Source: CAADGY01 sp900696665
GTDB taxonomy: Bacteria > Acidobacteriota > Terriglobia > Bryobacterales > Bryobacteraceae
Assembly (NCBI GenBank): GCA_035063885.1
Contig: JAPSFM010000037.1
Location: 1 to 41,376, forward strand
DNA length: 41,376 nucleotides
Direction: 5' to 3'
Shown here: one piece after another, positions 32,956 to 40,624 of the stretch
Layout of the letters: each line of letters opens with the position of its first letter
Numbering within the stretch: position 1 is the first letter of the stretch
The notes under the pieces: model-generated
Database searches by the model: none
Told to the model about the DNA's origin: nothing
What the model saw: the letters and a program-made list of their open reading frames with translations, nothing else
Position numbers and translations under genes: made by a program

Positions 32956-34817
32956 GATCTCTCCGCCATCACCAGTGTGTCATGCCGGGCCGCGAGTTCC
33001 CGTGCCGCCGGTGTGACGATTGTCTTCGGCCCGATGAAGATTTTCCTTGCCTGCTGCACAGCAGCGCGAACGTCCGCTTCACAGACGAAATCGACGATCC
33101 GGACCTCCGGCTGCGGGATGGAGGGCTCGGGAGCCGGTTGATCCGCGGACGTCACAGGACAGGAATCCGCACATCCGCAGTTTGCAAGAGCTGATTTCTG
33201 TGCCGGGGCACTTCGCCTTTTTAAGAACCGATCGACGACATTGGCGGCCACGTTGCTGATGTTCGAGGCCGTCACGGGCGCGGCGAGCGCCTCGCGCGCG
33301 GGCTCCGGCTCCATCCTGCTGCCTTGCACTGGAAAGCCTCGCTGTTCCAGGTATTTCTCAACGGCCGCGATCACCGTAGACCGGTCGACGGAAGCCAGGG
33401 CGCCGGAAGCGGGAGCGCGCGAACTCACTTCCTGCGGAACGTCAGGGACGCGCAGAACGTCTTCCGCCTTTCGAATCGCGTACGCGATCCGCTTCGTATT
33501 GATCAGGTGCAGCGGGCCGACATTATCGCCGGTGATGTTGCCGGCCATCGCCCCACAGCCAAGTGTCATGGAGGGTAAAATCCCCGTGGTGATGCCCGTG
33601 GAGCCTTGCGGAGCGGATGTATTCACCAGAACGCGCATTGCGGGCATCCGCATTCCGAAATCGCGTATGCGCTCCTCGTCTTTCGAATAGATGACACATG
33701 TGTGTCCCAATCCGCCGAAGCGCAGAACCGCCTCGCAGGTGTCCATCGCGGCGTTGAAATCCGCGACAAAATACAATGACAGAACCGGTGAGAGCTTCTC
33801 CGCCGAAAGCGGATGCTCCTTGCCCACACCGTCCAATTCCACCGCGAGGATAGAAGTGTCTTCCGGGACTTCAAAGCCCGCCATTCTCGCAATGGTGGTG
33901 GGCGCCTGTCCCACGCATTTCGGGTTGACGGTCCAGTTCGGAGTGATCAGGAGTTCACCCAGCGCCTGCTTCTGCTGTTCGTTACAGAGATACGCCTTCT
34001 GCGCCTTGAGTTGTTTCAGAACCTGCTCGCGCAAATCCCGGCCGGCGACCAGTGCCTGTTCGCTTGAGCAGACCGTTCCATAATCGAAAGCCTTGCCGGC
34101 AACCACGTTGGCGATAGCCTGAGGAATGTCCGCGGTCTTTTCGATAAGCACCGGAACATTGCCCGGACCTACGCCAAACGCCGGTTTCCCGCTGGAGTAC
34201 GCCGCCCGCACAATGCCGCTGCCACCCGTGGATAGAATCACCCCGGTACGCTTGTGGGTCATCAACGCCTTGGTAGCGTCCATGTTCGCCTTTTCAAGGC
34301 ACTGGATGATGCCCTCCGGCGCACCAGCCTCAACCGCCGCACGGTGCATCAGGGCCGCGGTGTGACAGGTGCATTTCTGTGCCCGGGGGTGCGGACTTAG
34401 GACGATGCCATTGCCGGCCTTGAGGGAAATGATGGACTTGTAGATGACCGTCGAAGTGGGGTTGGTGGTAGGAACAATCGCAGCGACGATACCGGCCGGT
34501 ACGCCGATCTCCACCACCTTCTGCTCGGGAATCTCACGCAGAACTCCGACAGTTTTCATGCTGCGGATGGAGCGTGGCAGCAAGTCCGCGCAGAGAAGGT
34601 TCTTGGCGAGTTTGTCCTTGACGTTCCCGTACCCGGTTTCTTCTACGGCCATTCGGGCCAAATCTAAGGCATGTTCCCTTCCGGCCGCACCCATGGCCTC
34701 GACAATGGCGTCTATCTGAGCCTGCGAGTATGCTCTGTACTTCTGCCATGCGGCATACGCAGCCTCCACCTTGCCGCGAACCTCTTGTATCGCGATGAGG
34801 TCTTGATCGTGGATCAT
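32952..34817 (-). CDS. Microcompartment CoA-acylating aldehyde dehydrogenase (EutE/PduP-like)
   Basis: 621 residues, about 150 longer than EutE or PduP. The catalytic cysteine is in FDYGTVCSSEQA (about 245); GGLGHTCVIY and IVPTTNPTSTVIYK are characteristic of the CoA-acylating group that turns aldehydes into acyl-CoA. After the catalytic domain comes an amphipathic helix (NISNVAANVVDRFLKRR) suited to be an encapsulation peptide. Then follow a linker with CGCADSC and a terminal domain (about 570-621: VRAAVQQARKIFIGPKTIVT, then PAARELAARH) resembling a short 'TITPxARD' element of other microcompartment proteins. It lies 58 nt after the BMC shell gene and overlaps the next gene by 4 nt. Confidence 0.88.
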   Translation of the reverse strand: MIHDQDLIAIQEVRGKVEAAYAAWQKYRAYSQAQIDAIVEAMGAAGREHALDLARMAVEETGYGNVKDKLAKNLLCADLLPRSIRSMKTVGVLREIPEQKVVEIGVPAGIVAAIVPTTNPTSTVIYKSIISLKAGNGIVLSPHPRAQKCTCHTAALMHRAAVEAGAPEGIIQCLEKANMDATKALMTHKRTGVILSTGGSGIVRAAYSSGKPAFGVGPGNVPVLIEKTADIPQAIANVVAGKAFDYGTVCSSEQALVAGRDLREQVLKQLKAQKAYLCNEQQKQALGELLITPNWTVNPKCVGQAPTTIARMAGFEVPEDTSILAVELDGVGKEHPLSAEKLSPVLSLYFVADFNAAMDTCEAVLRFGGLGHTCVIYSKDEERIRDFGMRMPAMRVLVNTSAPQGSTGITTGILPSMTLGCGAMAGNITGDNVGPLHLINTKRIAYAIRKAEDVLRVPDVPQEVSSRAPASGALASVDRSTVIAAVEKYLEQRGFPVQGSRMEPEPAREALAAPVTASNISNVAANVVDRFLKRRSAPAQKSALANCGCADSCPVTSADQPAPEPSIPQPEVRIVDFVCEADVRAAVQQARKIFIGPKTIVTPAARELAARHDTLVMAERS

Positions 34818-34875
34818 TACCGGATCTGACTACAATGCCTGACGCAGGCGCCCGGATCTCGTGTCCGGACCTGCT

Positions 34876-35169
34876 TCAACCGAGCGGCTTTTCTCCCTTT
34901 TTCTGGCCAGGAAGAACTTTTTCGACTTCGTCGTGGGGATTAGGGATGACGTGGACGGAAACCAGTTCACCGACACGGCGCGCCGCCGCCGCGCCGGCAT
35001 CCGTCGCAGCCTTCACCGCGCCGACGTCGCCCCGGACCGTTACGGTAACGAATCCAGCACCGATGAACTCCTTGCCCGTGAGCTGAACATTGGCAGTTTT
35101 CACCATGGCATCGGCGGCTTCGATAGCGCCCACCAGTCCCTTGGTTTCTACCATTCCGAGGGCTTCCAT
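34876..35169 (-). CDS. BMC-H microcompartment shell protein (PduA/EutM-like)
   Basis: 97 residues with AGGAGG upstream of the ATG. A single BMC domain: MEALGMVETKGLVGAIEAADAM, then LTGKEFIGAGFVTVTVRGDVGAVKAATDAG and a C-terminal HVIPNPHDEVEKVLP. Such proteins assemble as hexamers into the facets of the polyhedral shell; the pore-lining loop is GAG. It is the only shell gene in the window: no pentamer (EutN/CcmL type) or BMC-T gene was seen. It heads a short minus-strand operon with the aldehyde dehydrogenase. Confidence 0.95.
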   Translation of the reverse strand: MEALGMVETKGLVGAIEAADAMVKTANVQLTGKEFIGAGFVTVTVRGDVGAVKAATDAGAAAARRVGELVSVHVIPNPHDEVEKVLPGQKKGEKPLG

Positions 35170-35306
35170 AATCCTCCTGTCGAATCCAACTGAAACTGAA
35201 ACTCTACCGTATCACAAAACACAATCGCTGTACGGAAGCGTGAGCAGTAACGCATAATCAATGAGATACGTCCCGAGAACAGGTATCGGAAACAACCTGA
35301 CGCCGT

Positions 35307-36104
35307 ATGGCTCTCCAAAAAAGCAGTTTGATTCATGCCGTGGTGGCTTGCCTTGTCCTTTCGGTTCCGGCACGCGCCGATCTCAAACCGGAAACCACCC
35401 GCGCTTTTGAACAGTATGTCACGAAAGCGGAGCAAAGGATTGCCGCGCGCACGAACGGCGGCGCGCGGTTTCTCTGGGTGGATGAGTCGCCGGCGCGGAT
35501 GGCGGAAGTCCGTCACGGTGGCGTGGCGGCCGGCTCCAACATCACCGGCACCGAAGTGGAGGTTCCGGACGGCCTGATACACGACTGGACCGGCGCCATT
35601 TTCATTCCGGGCGTGACGTTGGATCGGGCTGTCTCCTTCGTCAAAGACTACGACAATCACAAGAATTTCTACCCGGAAGTCGTCCAGTCGAAATTGATCA
35701 GCAGAAATGGCGATGATTTCAAAATCCACCTGCGCCTGAAGAAAAAGAAAGTGCTGACGGTTGTGCTGGATACTTACTACAACGTGCACTACACATCGCT
35801 GGCCCCCAATCGTGTAGCCAGCCGCGCATACTCGACCCGCGTACAGGAAGTGGAGAACGCCGGCGAGCCGCGGGAAAAAGTGAAGCCCGCGGGAACGGGA
35901 CACGGCTTCTTGTGGAGGTTGAATTCGTACTGGCGGTTCGAGGAGCGTGACGGAGGAGTTTACGTCGAACTCGACGCGATCTCGCTGACGCGCGACGTTC
36001 CGACAGGTTTGGGATGGCTGATCGAGCCGATTGTGCGCGGCTTTCCCAAGGAGTCGCTAAACGATACATTGAAAGCAACGCGGGATGCGCTGGTGAAACG
36101 CTAG
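35307..36104 (+). CDS. Exported START/SRPBCC-like protein
   Basis: 265 residues. A signal peptide (MALQKSSLIHAVVACLVLSVPARA) with an A-R-A cleavage site is followed by a soluble domain with TGTEVEVPDGLIHDWTGAIF, KDYDNHKNFYPEVVQS and LRLKKKKVLTVVLDTYYNVHY, ending in a helix (LNDTLKATRDALVKR). The strand-helix order and the long C-terminal helix fit a START/SRPBCC lipid-binding fold. It is divergent from the BMC operon across 137 nt and precedes the glycosyltransferase and pilD genes. No specific function is known. Confidence 0.75.
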   Translation: MALQKSSLIHAVVACLVLSVPARADLKPETTRAFEQYVTKAEQRIAARTNGGARFLWVDESPARMAEVRHGGVAAGSNITGTEVEVPDGLIHDWTGAIFIPGVTLDRAVSFVKDYDNHKNFYPEVVQSKLISRNGDDFKIHLRLKKKKVLTVVLDTYYNVHYTSLAPNRVASRAYSTRVQEVENAGEPREKVKPAGTGHGFLWRLNSYWRFEERDGGVYVELDAISLTRDVPTGLGWLIEPIVRGFPKESLNDTLKATRDALVKR

Positions 36105-36182
36105 TCATGACCGCTCGCTCACCAGCGGCCCGCACTTTGTTTCTGAGCCGTGACGGCAACGGGGCGGTTGCGCGCCTGGTGA

Positions 36183-37112
36183 TTGGAATTGAAGATACTC
36201 CTCCTCGACAGCGGAAAACAGATGCGGGGCGGCCAGTGGCAGGTGTTGCGGCTGGCCGGCGGTCTGTCTTCGGCCGGCCACGATGTTACGCTACTCGCAC
36301 TCCAGGAAGGAACACTGCTACAAGTGGCGAAGAGGGAGGGCATCCGCGTCGAACCGCTGCGCGCCGGCCGGCTGTGGAGTGCCGCGGGGCGAAGCGACAT
36401 CGTACATGCGCACGATGCGAGATCCCATGCGCTGGCTGTGCTGGCGCGTTTGCGCCCGGTAGTGGTTTCGCGGCGGGTGGCCTTTACGATCGGCACGGGA
36501 ATACTTTCCAAACTCAAATACCGCCGGGTGGACCGCTACATCGCAATTTCCGGGTTTGTGCGGAAGCGTCTGCTCGATGCGGGTATCGCGCCGCAAAAAA
36601 TTCGGGTGGTTTATGACGGGGTGCCCTGTCCTGCCAGTCGCCCGTTGCCAGAACCGGTCCGAATCGTGGCGCCTGCCACCTCTGATCCGATGAAGGGTTC
36701 CGATCTTCTGCGCGAGGCGGCAAAGCTGGCGGGCGTTGAGGTATGGTTCTCCGAACACCTGCCCGCCGATTTGAAAACAGCGTCCATGTTTGTTTACATC
36801 ACCCGTCAGGAGGGTTTGGGTTCGGCGGCGCTGCTCGCCATGGCACACGGAGTACCGGTGATCGCAAGTGGAGTGGACGGCCTGCTCGAAGTTGTTCAAC
36901 CGGAGCGTTCCGGGCTGCTGGTGGATAATGAGCCAATGGCAATCGCCGGGGCGATGCGGCGCCTGTTGTCGGACGCCTCTTTACGGGCGTTGCTGGCTGA
37001 GGGAGGCCACCGCCGCGTCCGTGAGCATTTCAGTGAAGAGCAGATGATCAAAGGAACTCTTGAAGTATATGATGATGTGCTTAGCGGCAAGCACGGTGAG
37101 CCCGCGATATAA
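36183..37112 (+). CDS. Group-4 glycosyltransferase
   Basis: 309 residues, GT-B fold. The N-terminal domain opens LKILLLDSGKQMRGGQWQVLRL, where the GGQ loop binds the acceptor. The C-terminal domain has VRIVAPATSDPMKGSDLL, FVYITRQEGLGSAALLAMAHGVPVIAS, matching the E-x7-E nucleotide-sugar motif of GT4. It starts with TTG (36183 or 36189) and a weak ribosome site. It ends directly before pilD (the ATG follows the stop without a gap). It probably modifies lipids or polysaccharide; donor and acceptor are unknown. Confidence 0.85.
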   Translation: MELKILLLDSGKQMRGGQWQVLRLAGGLSSAGHDVTLLALQEGTLLQVAKREGIRVEPLRAGRLWSAAGRSDIVHAHDARSHALAVLARLRPVVVSRRVAFTIGTGILSKLKYRRVDRYIAISGFVRKRLLDAGIAPQKIRVVYDGVPCPASRPLPEPVRIVAPATSDPMKGSDLLREAAKLAGVEVWFSEHLPADLKTASMFVYITRQEGLGSAALLAMAHGVPVIASGVDGLLEVVQPERSGLLVDNEPMAIAGAMRRLLSDASLRALLAEGGHRRVREHFSEEQMIKGTLEVYDDVLSGKHGEPAI

Positions 37113-37925
37113 ATGGAGCCGATCCTCGCATTCCTGGCAGGCCTCGTGATCGGGAGCTTTCTGAACGTATGCATTTACCGACTGCCACGCGATCTTTCCG
37201 TGGTGCGGCCGCGCTCGTTCTGTCCTTCCTGCAAACAGACTGTCGCCTGGTATGACAATCTGCCCATCCTCAGTTACCTTCTGCTCTTGGGAAAATGCCG
37301 GCATTGCGGGAGCCGGATTCCGGTCCGTTATCCATCCGTGGAACTGCTCACCGCGTTTGCATTTGGGTGGATCGTTCACGGACATGGCGCGACCGGGCCG
37401 GCGGTCAAACTGTGCGTGTTTGCAGCATTGCTCATCGCCCTGATTTTTGCCGACCTCGAGCAGCGGATTCTTCCCGACGAGTTGACGCTTGGCGGGGCGG
37501 CGGCCGGCGTATTGTTCGCGTCGATTGTCCCTCTGCACGGATTTCTGGTTTTTTTTCTGCCCGCCGGTTTGAACGCCGCGCTCGCGTCGATGGCGGAATC
37601 GATTTTCGCCGCCTTGCTGGGCGCCGCCGCGCTTTGGCTGGTGGGCGAATTGTATTACCGCATCCGCGGCCGTGAGGGGCTTGGGCTTGGCGACGTAAAG
37701 CTGGTGGCTATGATCGGCGCCTTTGCAGGTCTCGAAGGAATGCTGTTGACGCTTCTGGCGGGCTCCGTGGCCGGCGCCCTTCTGGGGATTCTGTATATCC
37801 TTGTAACGCGCAAGGACCCCTCCTCTTACGAGTTGCCCTTCGGAAGTTTCCTGGGCGCGGCCGCGCTATTCCTCAGTCTGTTTGGCGGACCGGTTTTCGA
37901 GTGGTACGGCGGACTGGGCGGCTAG
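37113..37925 (+). CDS. pilD: Type IV prepilin peptidase/methylase
   Basis: 270 residues, several transmembrane helices. The N-terminal cytoplasmic zinc domain has CPSC and CRHCGSRIPVRYP; the first catalytic aspartate is in FADLEQRILPDE and the second in GLGLGDVKLVAMIG. It cleaves the leader of type IV pilins and type II secretion pseudopilins and methylates the new N-terminus. No pilin genes are in the window. Its last 60 nt overlap the convergent gene at 37866-38549. Confidence 0.95.
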   Translation: MEPILAFLAGLVIGSFLNVCIYRLPRDLSVVRPRSFCPSCKQTVAWYDNLPILSYLLLLGKCRHCGSRIPVRYPSVELLTAFAFGWIVHGHGATGPAVKLCVFAALLIALIFADLEQRILPDELTLGGAAAGVLFASIVPLHGFLVFFLPAGLNAALASMAESIFAALLGAAALWLVGELYYRIRGREGLGLGDVKLVAMIGAFAGLEGMLLTLLAGSVAGALLGILYILVTRKDPSSYELPFGSFLGAAALFLSLFGGPVFEWYGGLGG

Positions 37926-38549
37926 TTCCAGGTTCGTGGAAATGCGCAGTCGGATCTTGGCGAGGTCGCCGTCCTCGAACGCCAAATCGTCGCGAACCAA
38001 GTCATCCGGCGACATATGTGCTTTGGCTATACCGCGCGTGCTATGTTTGGAGGTCCCCGCAAGGACGTGGTACAACTCGTGTGCCAGGACACGCGCCAGC
38101 GCGCGCCCGAGTAGCAACTCGCGGACCGGGCGCGATTTTCCCCGGAATTCCCGGCGTAAGAGACTGCGGATCCGCTCGCAATCCACCTCCACGAAGGGTA
38201 GGATGACTCCATCGGAAAGATGGGTAAACCCCAGGACGTTATCAAAACCCGACGGAGGTGGAAGATCCGCTACCTCGCAAGATCCGCGAAAGCGGGCAAC
38301 TAACACGTGATCAAAAACTTCCTGTGCGTGGGTGATGTCGAGTTGCCTCCAGATGATGCTGAGGCCGGGCACAAGAACCACCTTTTCGATTTCCTTGCGC
38401 ATCTCCGCCATGGTTTCAGGTGTGAGCGGCCGCTCATAACCCGTCATGATTGCCAGTGTCCGGGCATTGGGATCATCGGAACGATCGTTTCCCAAAAGCA
38501 TTGTGGAAGCTGACGTTATCAGAAGTAAAGTTATTAGAACCGGTTTCAC
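37866..38549 (-). CDS. Exported HExxH metalloprotease-like protein
   Basis: 227 residues. A signal peptide (MKPVLITLLLITSASTMLLG) is followed by a domain with VLAHELYHVLAGTSKH and GIAKAHMSP: HELYH is a zincin HExxH motif, with a downstream His as possible third ligand. It resembles small zinc-dependent proteases of Acidobacteriota, though catalytic activity is only inferred. Its 3' end overlaps the 3' end of pilD by 60 nt, an unusually long convergent overlap. Upstream lies the 38582-38632 hairpin. Confidence 0.8.
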   Translation of the reverse strand: MKPVLITLLLITSASTMLLGNDRSDDPNARTLAIMTGYERPLTPETMAEMRKEIEKVVLVPGLSIIWRQLDITHAQEVFDHVLVARFRGSCEVADLPPPSGFDNVLGFTHLSDGVILPFVEVDCERIRSLLRREFRGKSRPVRELLLGRALARVLAHELYHVLAGTSKHSTRGIAKAHMSPDDLVRDDLAFEDGDLAKIRLRISTNLELAAQSAVPLENRSAKQTEE

Positions 38550-38581
38550 ATCATTTCTATCGGCAGCAATTCAAGTGTATC

Positions 38582-38632
38582 AGAGCTTTTTATCCTCTGT
38601 AGAAATAATATTGACTTCTACAGGAAAGCTCT
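38582..38632. repeat. Two-tier inverted repeat upstream of the HExxH protein gene
   Basis: AGAGCTTT (38582-38589) pairs with AAAGCTCT (38625-38632), and inside it CTGTAGAA (38597-38604) pairs with TTCTACAG (38616-38623). The two 8-bp perfect arms are separated by an asymmetric internal loop of 7 and 1 nt; the apical loop is 11 nt. It lies 33 nt upstream of the protease-like start codon. There is no U-run. It could be an operator, a 5' leader hairpin or a relic of a small mobile element. Confidence 0.5.
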
Positions 38633-38792
38633 TAGGGACGCGGAATGCCTTACTCCTGGCTGAAATGTAGCAGCAGGGCTGGCCGGGAGCGGCCGAGGAT
38701 TTTATGTAAGTGGTTGAAAATTAAGGAAAACACTGTACGGCCAAACGTGTGAACGGGATTTTGCGAGTGACGGGTTTCTGCAATCGGGGCTA

Positions 38793-39254
38793 TCAGGCAG
38801 CCGGAGCGAAGATATCCGATTCCCGGGCAAGTTCCCAGGCAAGGTGATTCACGTAGAACAACAGAAGAGGGCGGGGGAAATCATCCTTGAACTTTTCGTA
38901 TACACGTTCCTGCCAGCCTTCGGTAAGGTACGGCGTCGCGTCCACGTCCTTGGCGAAAAATCCTTCCTCGTTGGGGATACCCAGAAAATCCAGGACAGCA
39001 CTGATCATCCCGATGTGGGACACCAGAATCGCCTGAGCCAAATCCTGGGCAAACTCTTCGTCGTGCTCATTTAGGCGCGTCCACAAACGGGGGGTCGCCT
39101 TCCGGATGGTTTCCGCATTGAGCTTGTTCAGATGAAGCCGCACCTTGAGCCCTTCATACATCTGGTATGTCTTCAGTTTGCCGATCGAAATACTTCGCAA
39201 AAGCGCGCCAAACGGTTCTTCACCAAGACTCAGAAAGGCGTCGGAAAGCCGCAT
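38793..39254 (-). CDS. Conserved protein of unknown function
   Basis: 153 residues from the ATG at 39254 (MRLSDAFLSLGEEPFGALLRS). No signal peptide or membrane segment. Mostly helical: LKTYQMYEGLKVRLHLNKLN, AQDLAQAILVSHIGMISAVLDFLGIPNEEGFFAKDVDA and FPRPLLLFYVNHLAWELA. The purine gene purA is divergent, 56 bp away. I do not recognise a family; the length and codon use are those of a real gene. Upstream of the chosen start no strong Shine-Dalgarno is seen. Confidence 0.7.
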   Translation of the reverse strand: MRLSDAFLSLGEEPFGALLRSISIGKLKTYQMYEGLKVRLHLNKLNAETIRKATPRLWTRLNEHDEEFAQDLAQAILVSHIGMISAVLDFLGIPNEEGFFAKDVDATPYLTEGWQERVYEKFKDDFPRPLLLFYVNHLAWELARESDIFAPAA

Positions 39255-39310
39255 TATCCGCCAGCGTATCACAGCGGGCTGATACAATGAGGGGTTTTGG
39301 TTCACAGTTC

Positions 39311-40612
39311 ATGAGCAATGTGATCGTTTTGGGTGCGCAATGGGGCGACGAGGGTAAAGGTAAAGTCGTCGATCTTTTCTCGGAGCGCTTCGATATCGTC
39401 GCCCGCTATCAGGGCGGGCATAACGCCGGGCACACTGTGTTTATCGGCGAAAAGAAATTCATTCTGAAGCTGATTCCGAGTGGCGTTCTGCGTGGCAAGA
39501 TGGCCGTTATCGGCAACGGTGTTGTCATTGACCCCGGCGCTCTCATTGAGGAGATGGAGACGCTTGAAAAGGCCGGTATTCACGTGGAGAAGCAGCTTGC
39601 GATCAGCAACCGCGCGCACGTGATTTTCCCTTTCCATCGAATGGTGGAAAAAGTCTCCGAAGCGCGGGAAAATCGCGTCGCGATTGGTACCACCTCGCGC
39701 GGCATTGGTCCTTGCTACGAAGACAAGATCGGACGGCGGGGCATCCGCATGGCCGACTTCATCGATCGCGGCCAGTTTCGTACGCTCTATGACCTGCTGG
39801 CCGAAGACAAGCAGACGCTGGCGAAGGCCTTCCACGTCGAAGAACAGATCGACTTCGCGCGCATTCGCGGCCAGTATGAGGAGTATGCGGAGCGAATCCG
39901 GCCGATGGTATGCGACGCCGCCGGATTGCTCAATACGGCGATGCGCGACGGCAAGCGCGTGCTGTTTGAAGGCGCGCAGGGAACCATGCTCGATGTCGAT
40001 CACGGCACATACCCGTTTGTTACCTCATCCAGCGCGACGGCCGGCGGCGCCTGTACGGGCGCGGGAGTGCCGCCGACACGAATCAATGGTGTAATAGGCG
40101 TTTCCAAAGCCTATATCACGCGAGTGGGAAGTGGCCCTTTCCCCACGGAGGTGCAAGGCGAAGCCGGCGAGAAGATCCGTACTGCGGGGAAGGAATTCGG
40201 CGCCGTCACGGGGCGCCCGCGCCGCTGCGGCTGGTTTGACGTGCCGCTGCTCCGCTATACCAGCATGATTAACGGGTTCGATTCCGTAGTCATCACTAAG
40301 CTGGATGTGCTCGACGGCTTTGCGGAGATTCCCGTTTGCGTGGCCTACAAAGTGAACGGCCGCGAGCTTCGCGATATGCCGGCGTCCATACACGATCTGG
40401 AATCGATCGAGCCCGTGTATGAGAAGCTGCCGGGTTGGTGCAGTCCGACCTTCGGCATGACGGATTACGACGGCCTGCCCGATCGCGCCAAGGATTACCT
40501 GAAGTTTCTCTCCGGGCGCGCTGGCGTCGACATCGGCTGCATTTCGACAGGCCCGGAACGGGACGAAACCATCGTCATTCCAAATTCGAAACTCACGGCC
40601 CTGATTGGCTGA
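39311..40612 (+). CDS. purA: Adenylosuccinate synthetase
   Basis: 433 residues from the ATG at 39311, giving MSNVIVLGAQWGDEGKGKVVD as in other PurA proteins. It joins aspartate to IMP with GTP in AMP synthesis. The GTP-binding GDEGKGK loop, HNAGHT, the IGTTSRGIGP block with the IMP-binding residues, and the C-terminal region ending IVIPNSKLTALIG are all in place. An in-frame ATG at 39287 overlaps a TACAAT -10-like box (39283-39288), so 39311 is preferred. It is divergent from the unknown gene at 38793-39254. Confidence 0.97.
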   Translation: MSNVIVLGAQWGDEGKGKVVDLFSERFDIVARYQGGHNAGHTVFIGEKKFILKLIPSGVLRGKMAVIGNGVVIDPGALIEEMETLEKAGIHVEKQLAISNRAHVIFPFHRMVEKVSEARENRVAIGTTSRGIGPCYEDKIGRRGIRMADFIDRGQFRTLYDLLAEDKQTLAKAFHVEEQIDFARIRGQYEEYAERIRPMVCDAAGLLNTAMRDGKRVLFEGAQGTMLDVDHGTYPFVTSSSATAGGACTGAGVPPTRINGVIGVSKAYITRVGSGPFPTEVQGEAGEKIRTAGKEFGAVTGRPRRCGWFDVPLLRYTSMINGFDSVVITKLDVLDGFAEIPVCVAYKVNGRELRDMPASIHDLESIEPVYEKLPGWCSPTFGMTDYDGLPDRAKDYLKFLSGRAGVDIGCISTGPERDETIVIPNSKLTALIG

Positions 40613-40624
40613 GACCTGCCTTTT

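Noticed and set aside
39167..39310. Longer N-terminus for PurA
   Set aside because: It would overlap the divergent gene's start and a -10-like box; PurA proteins begin at the MSNV-type start chosen here.
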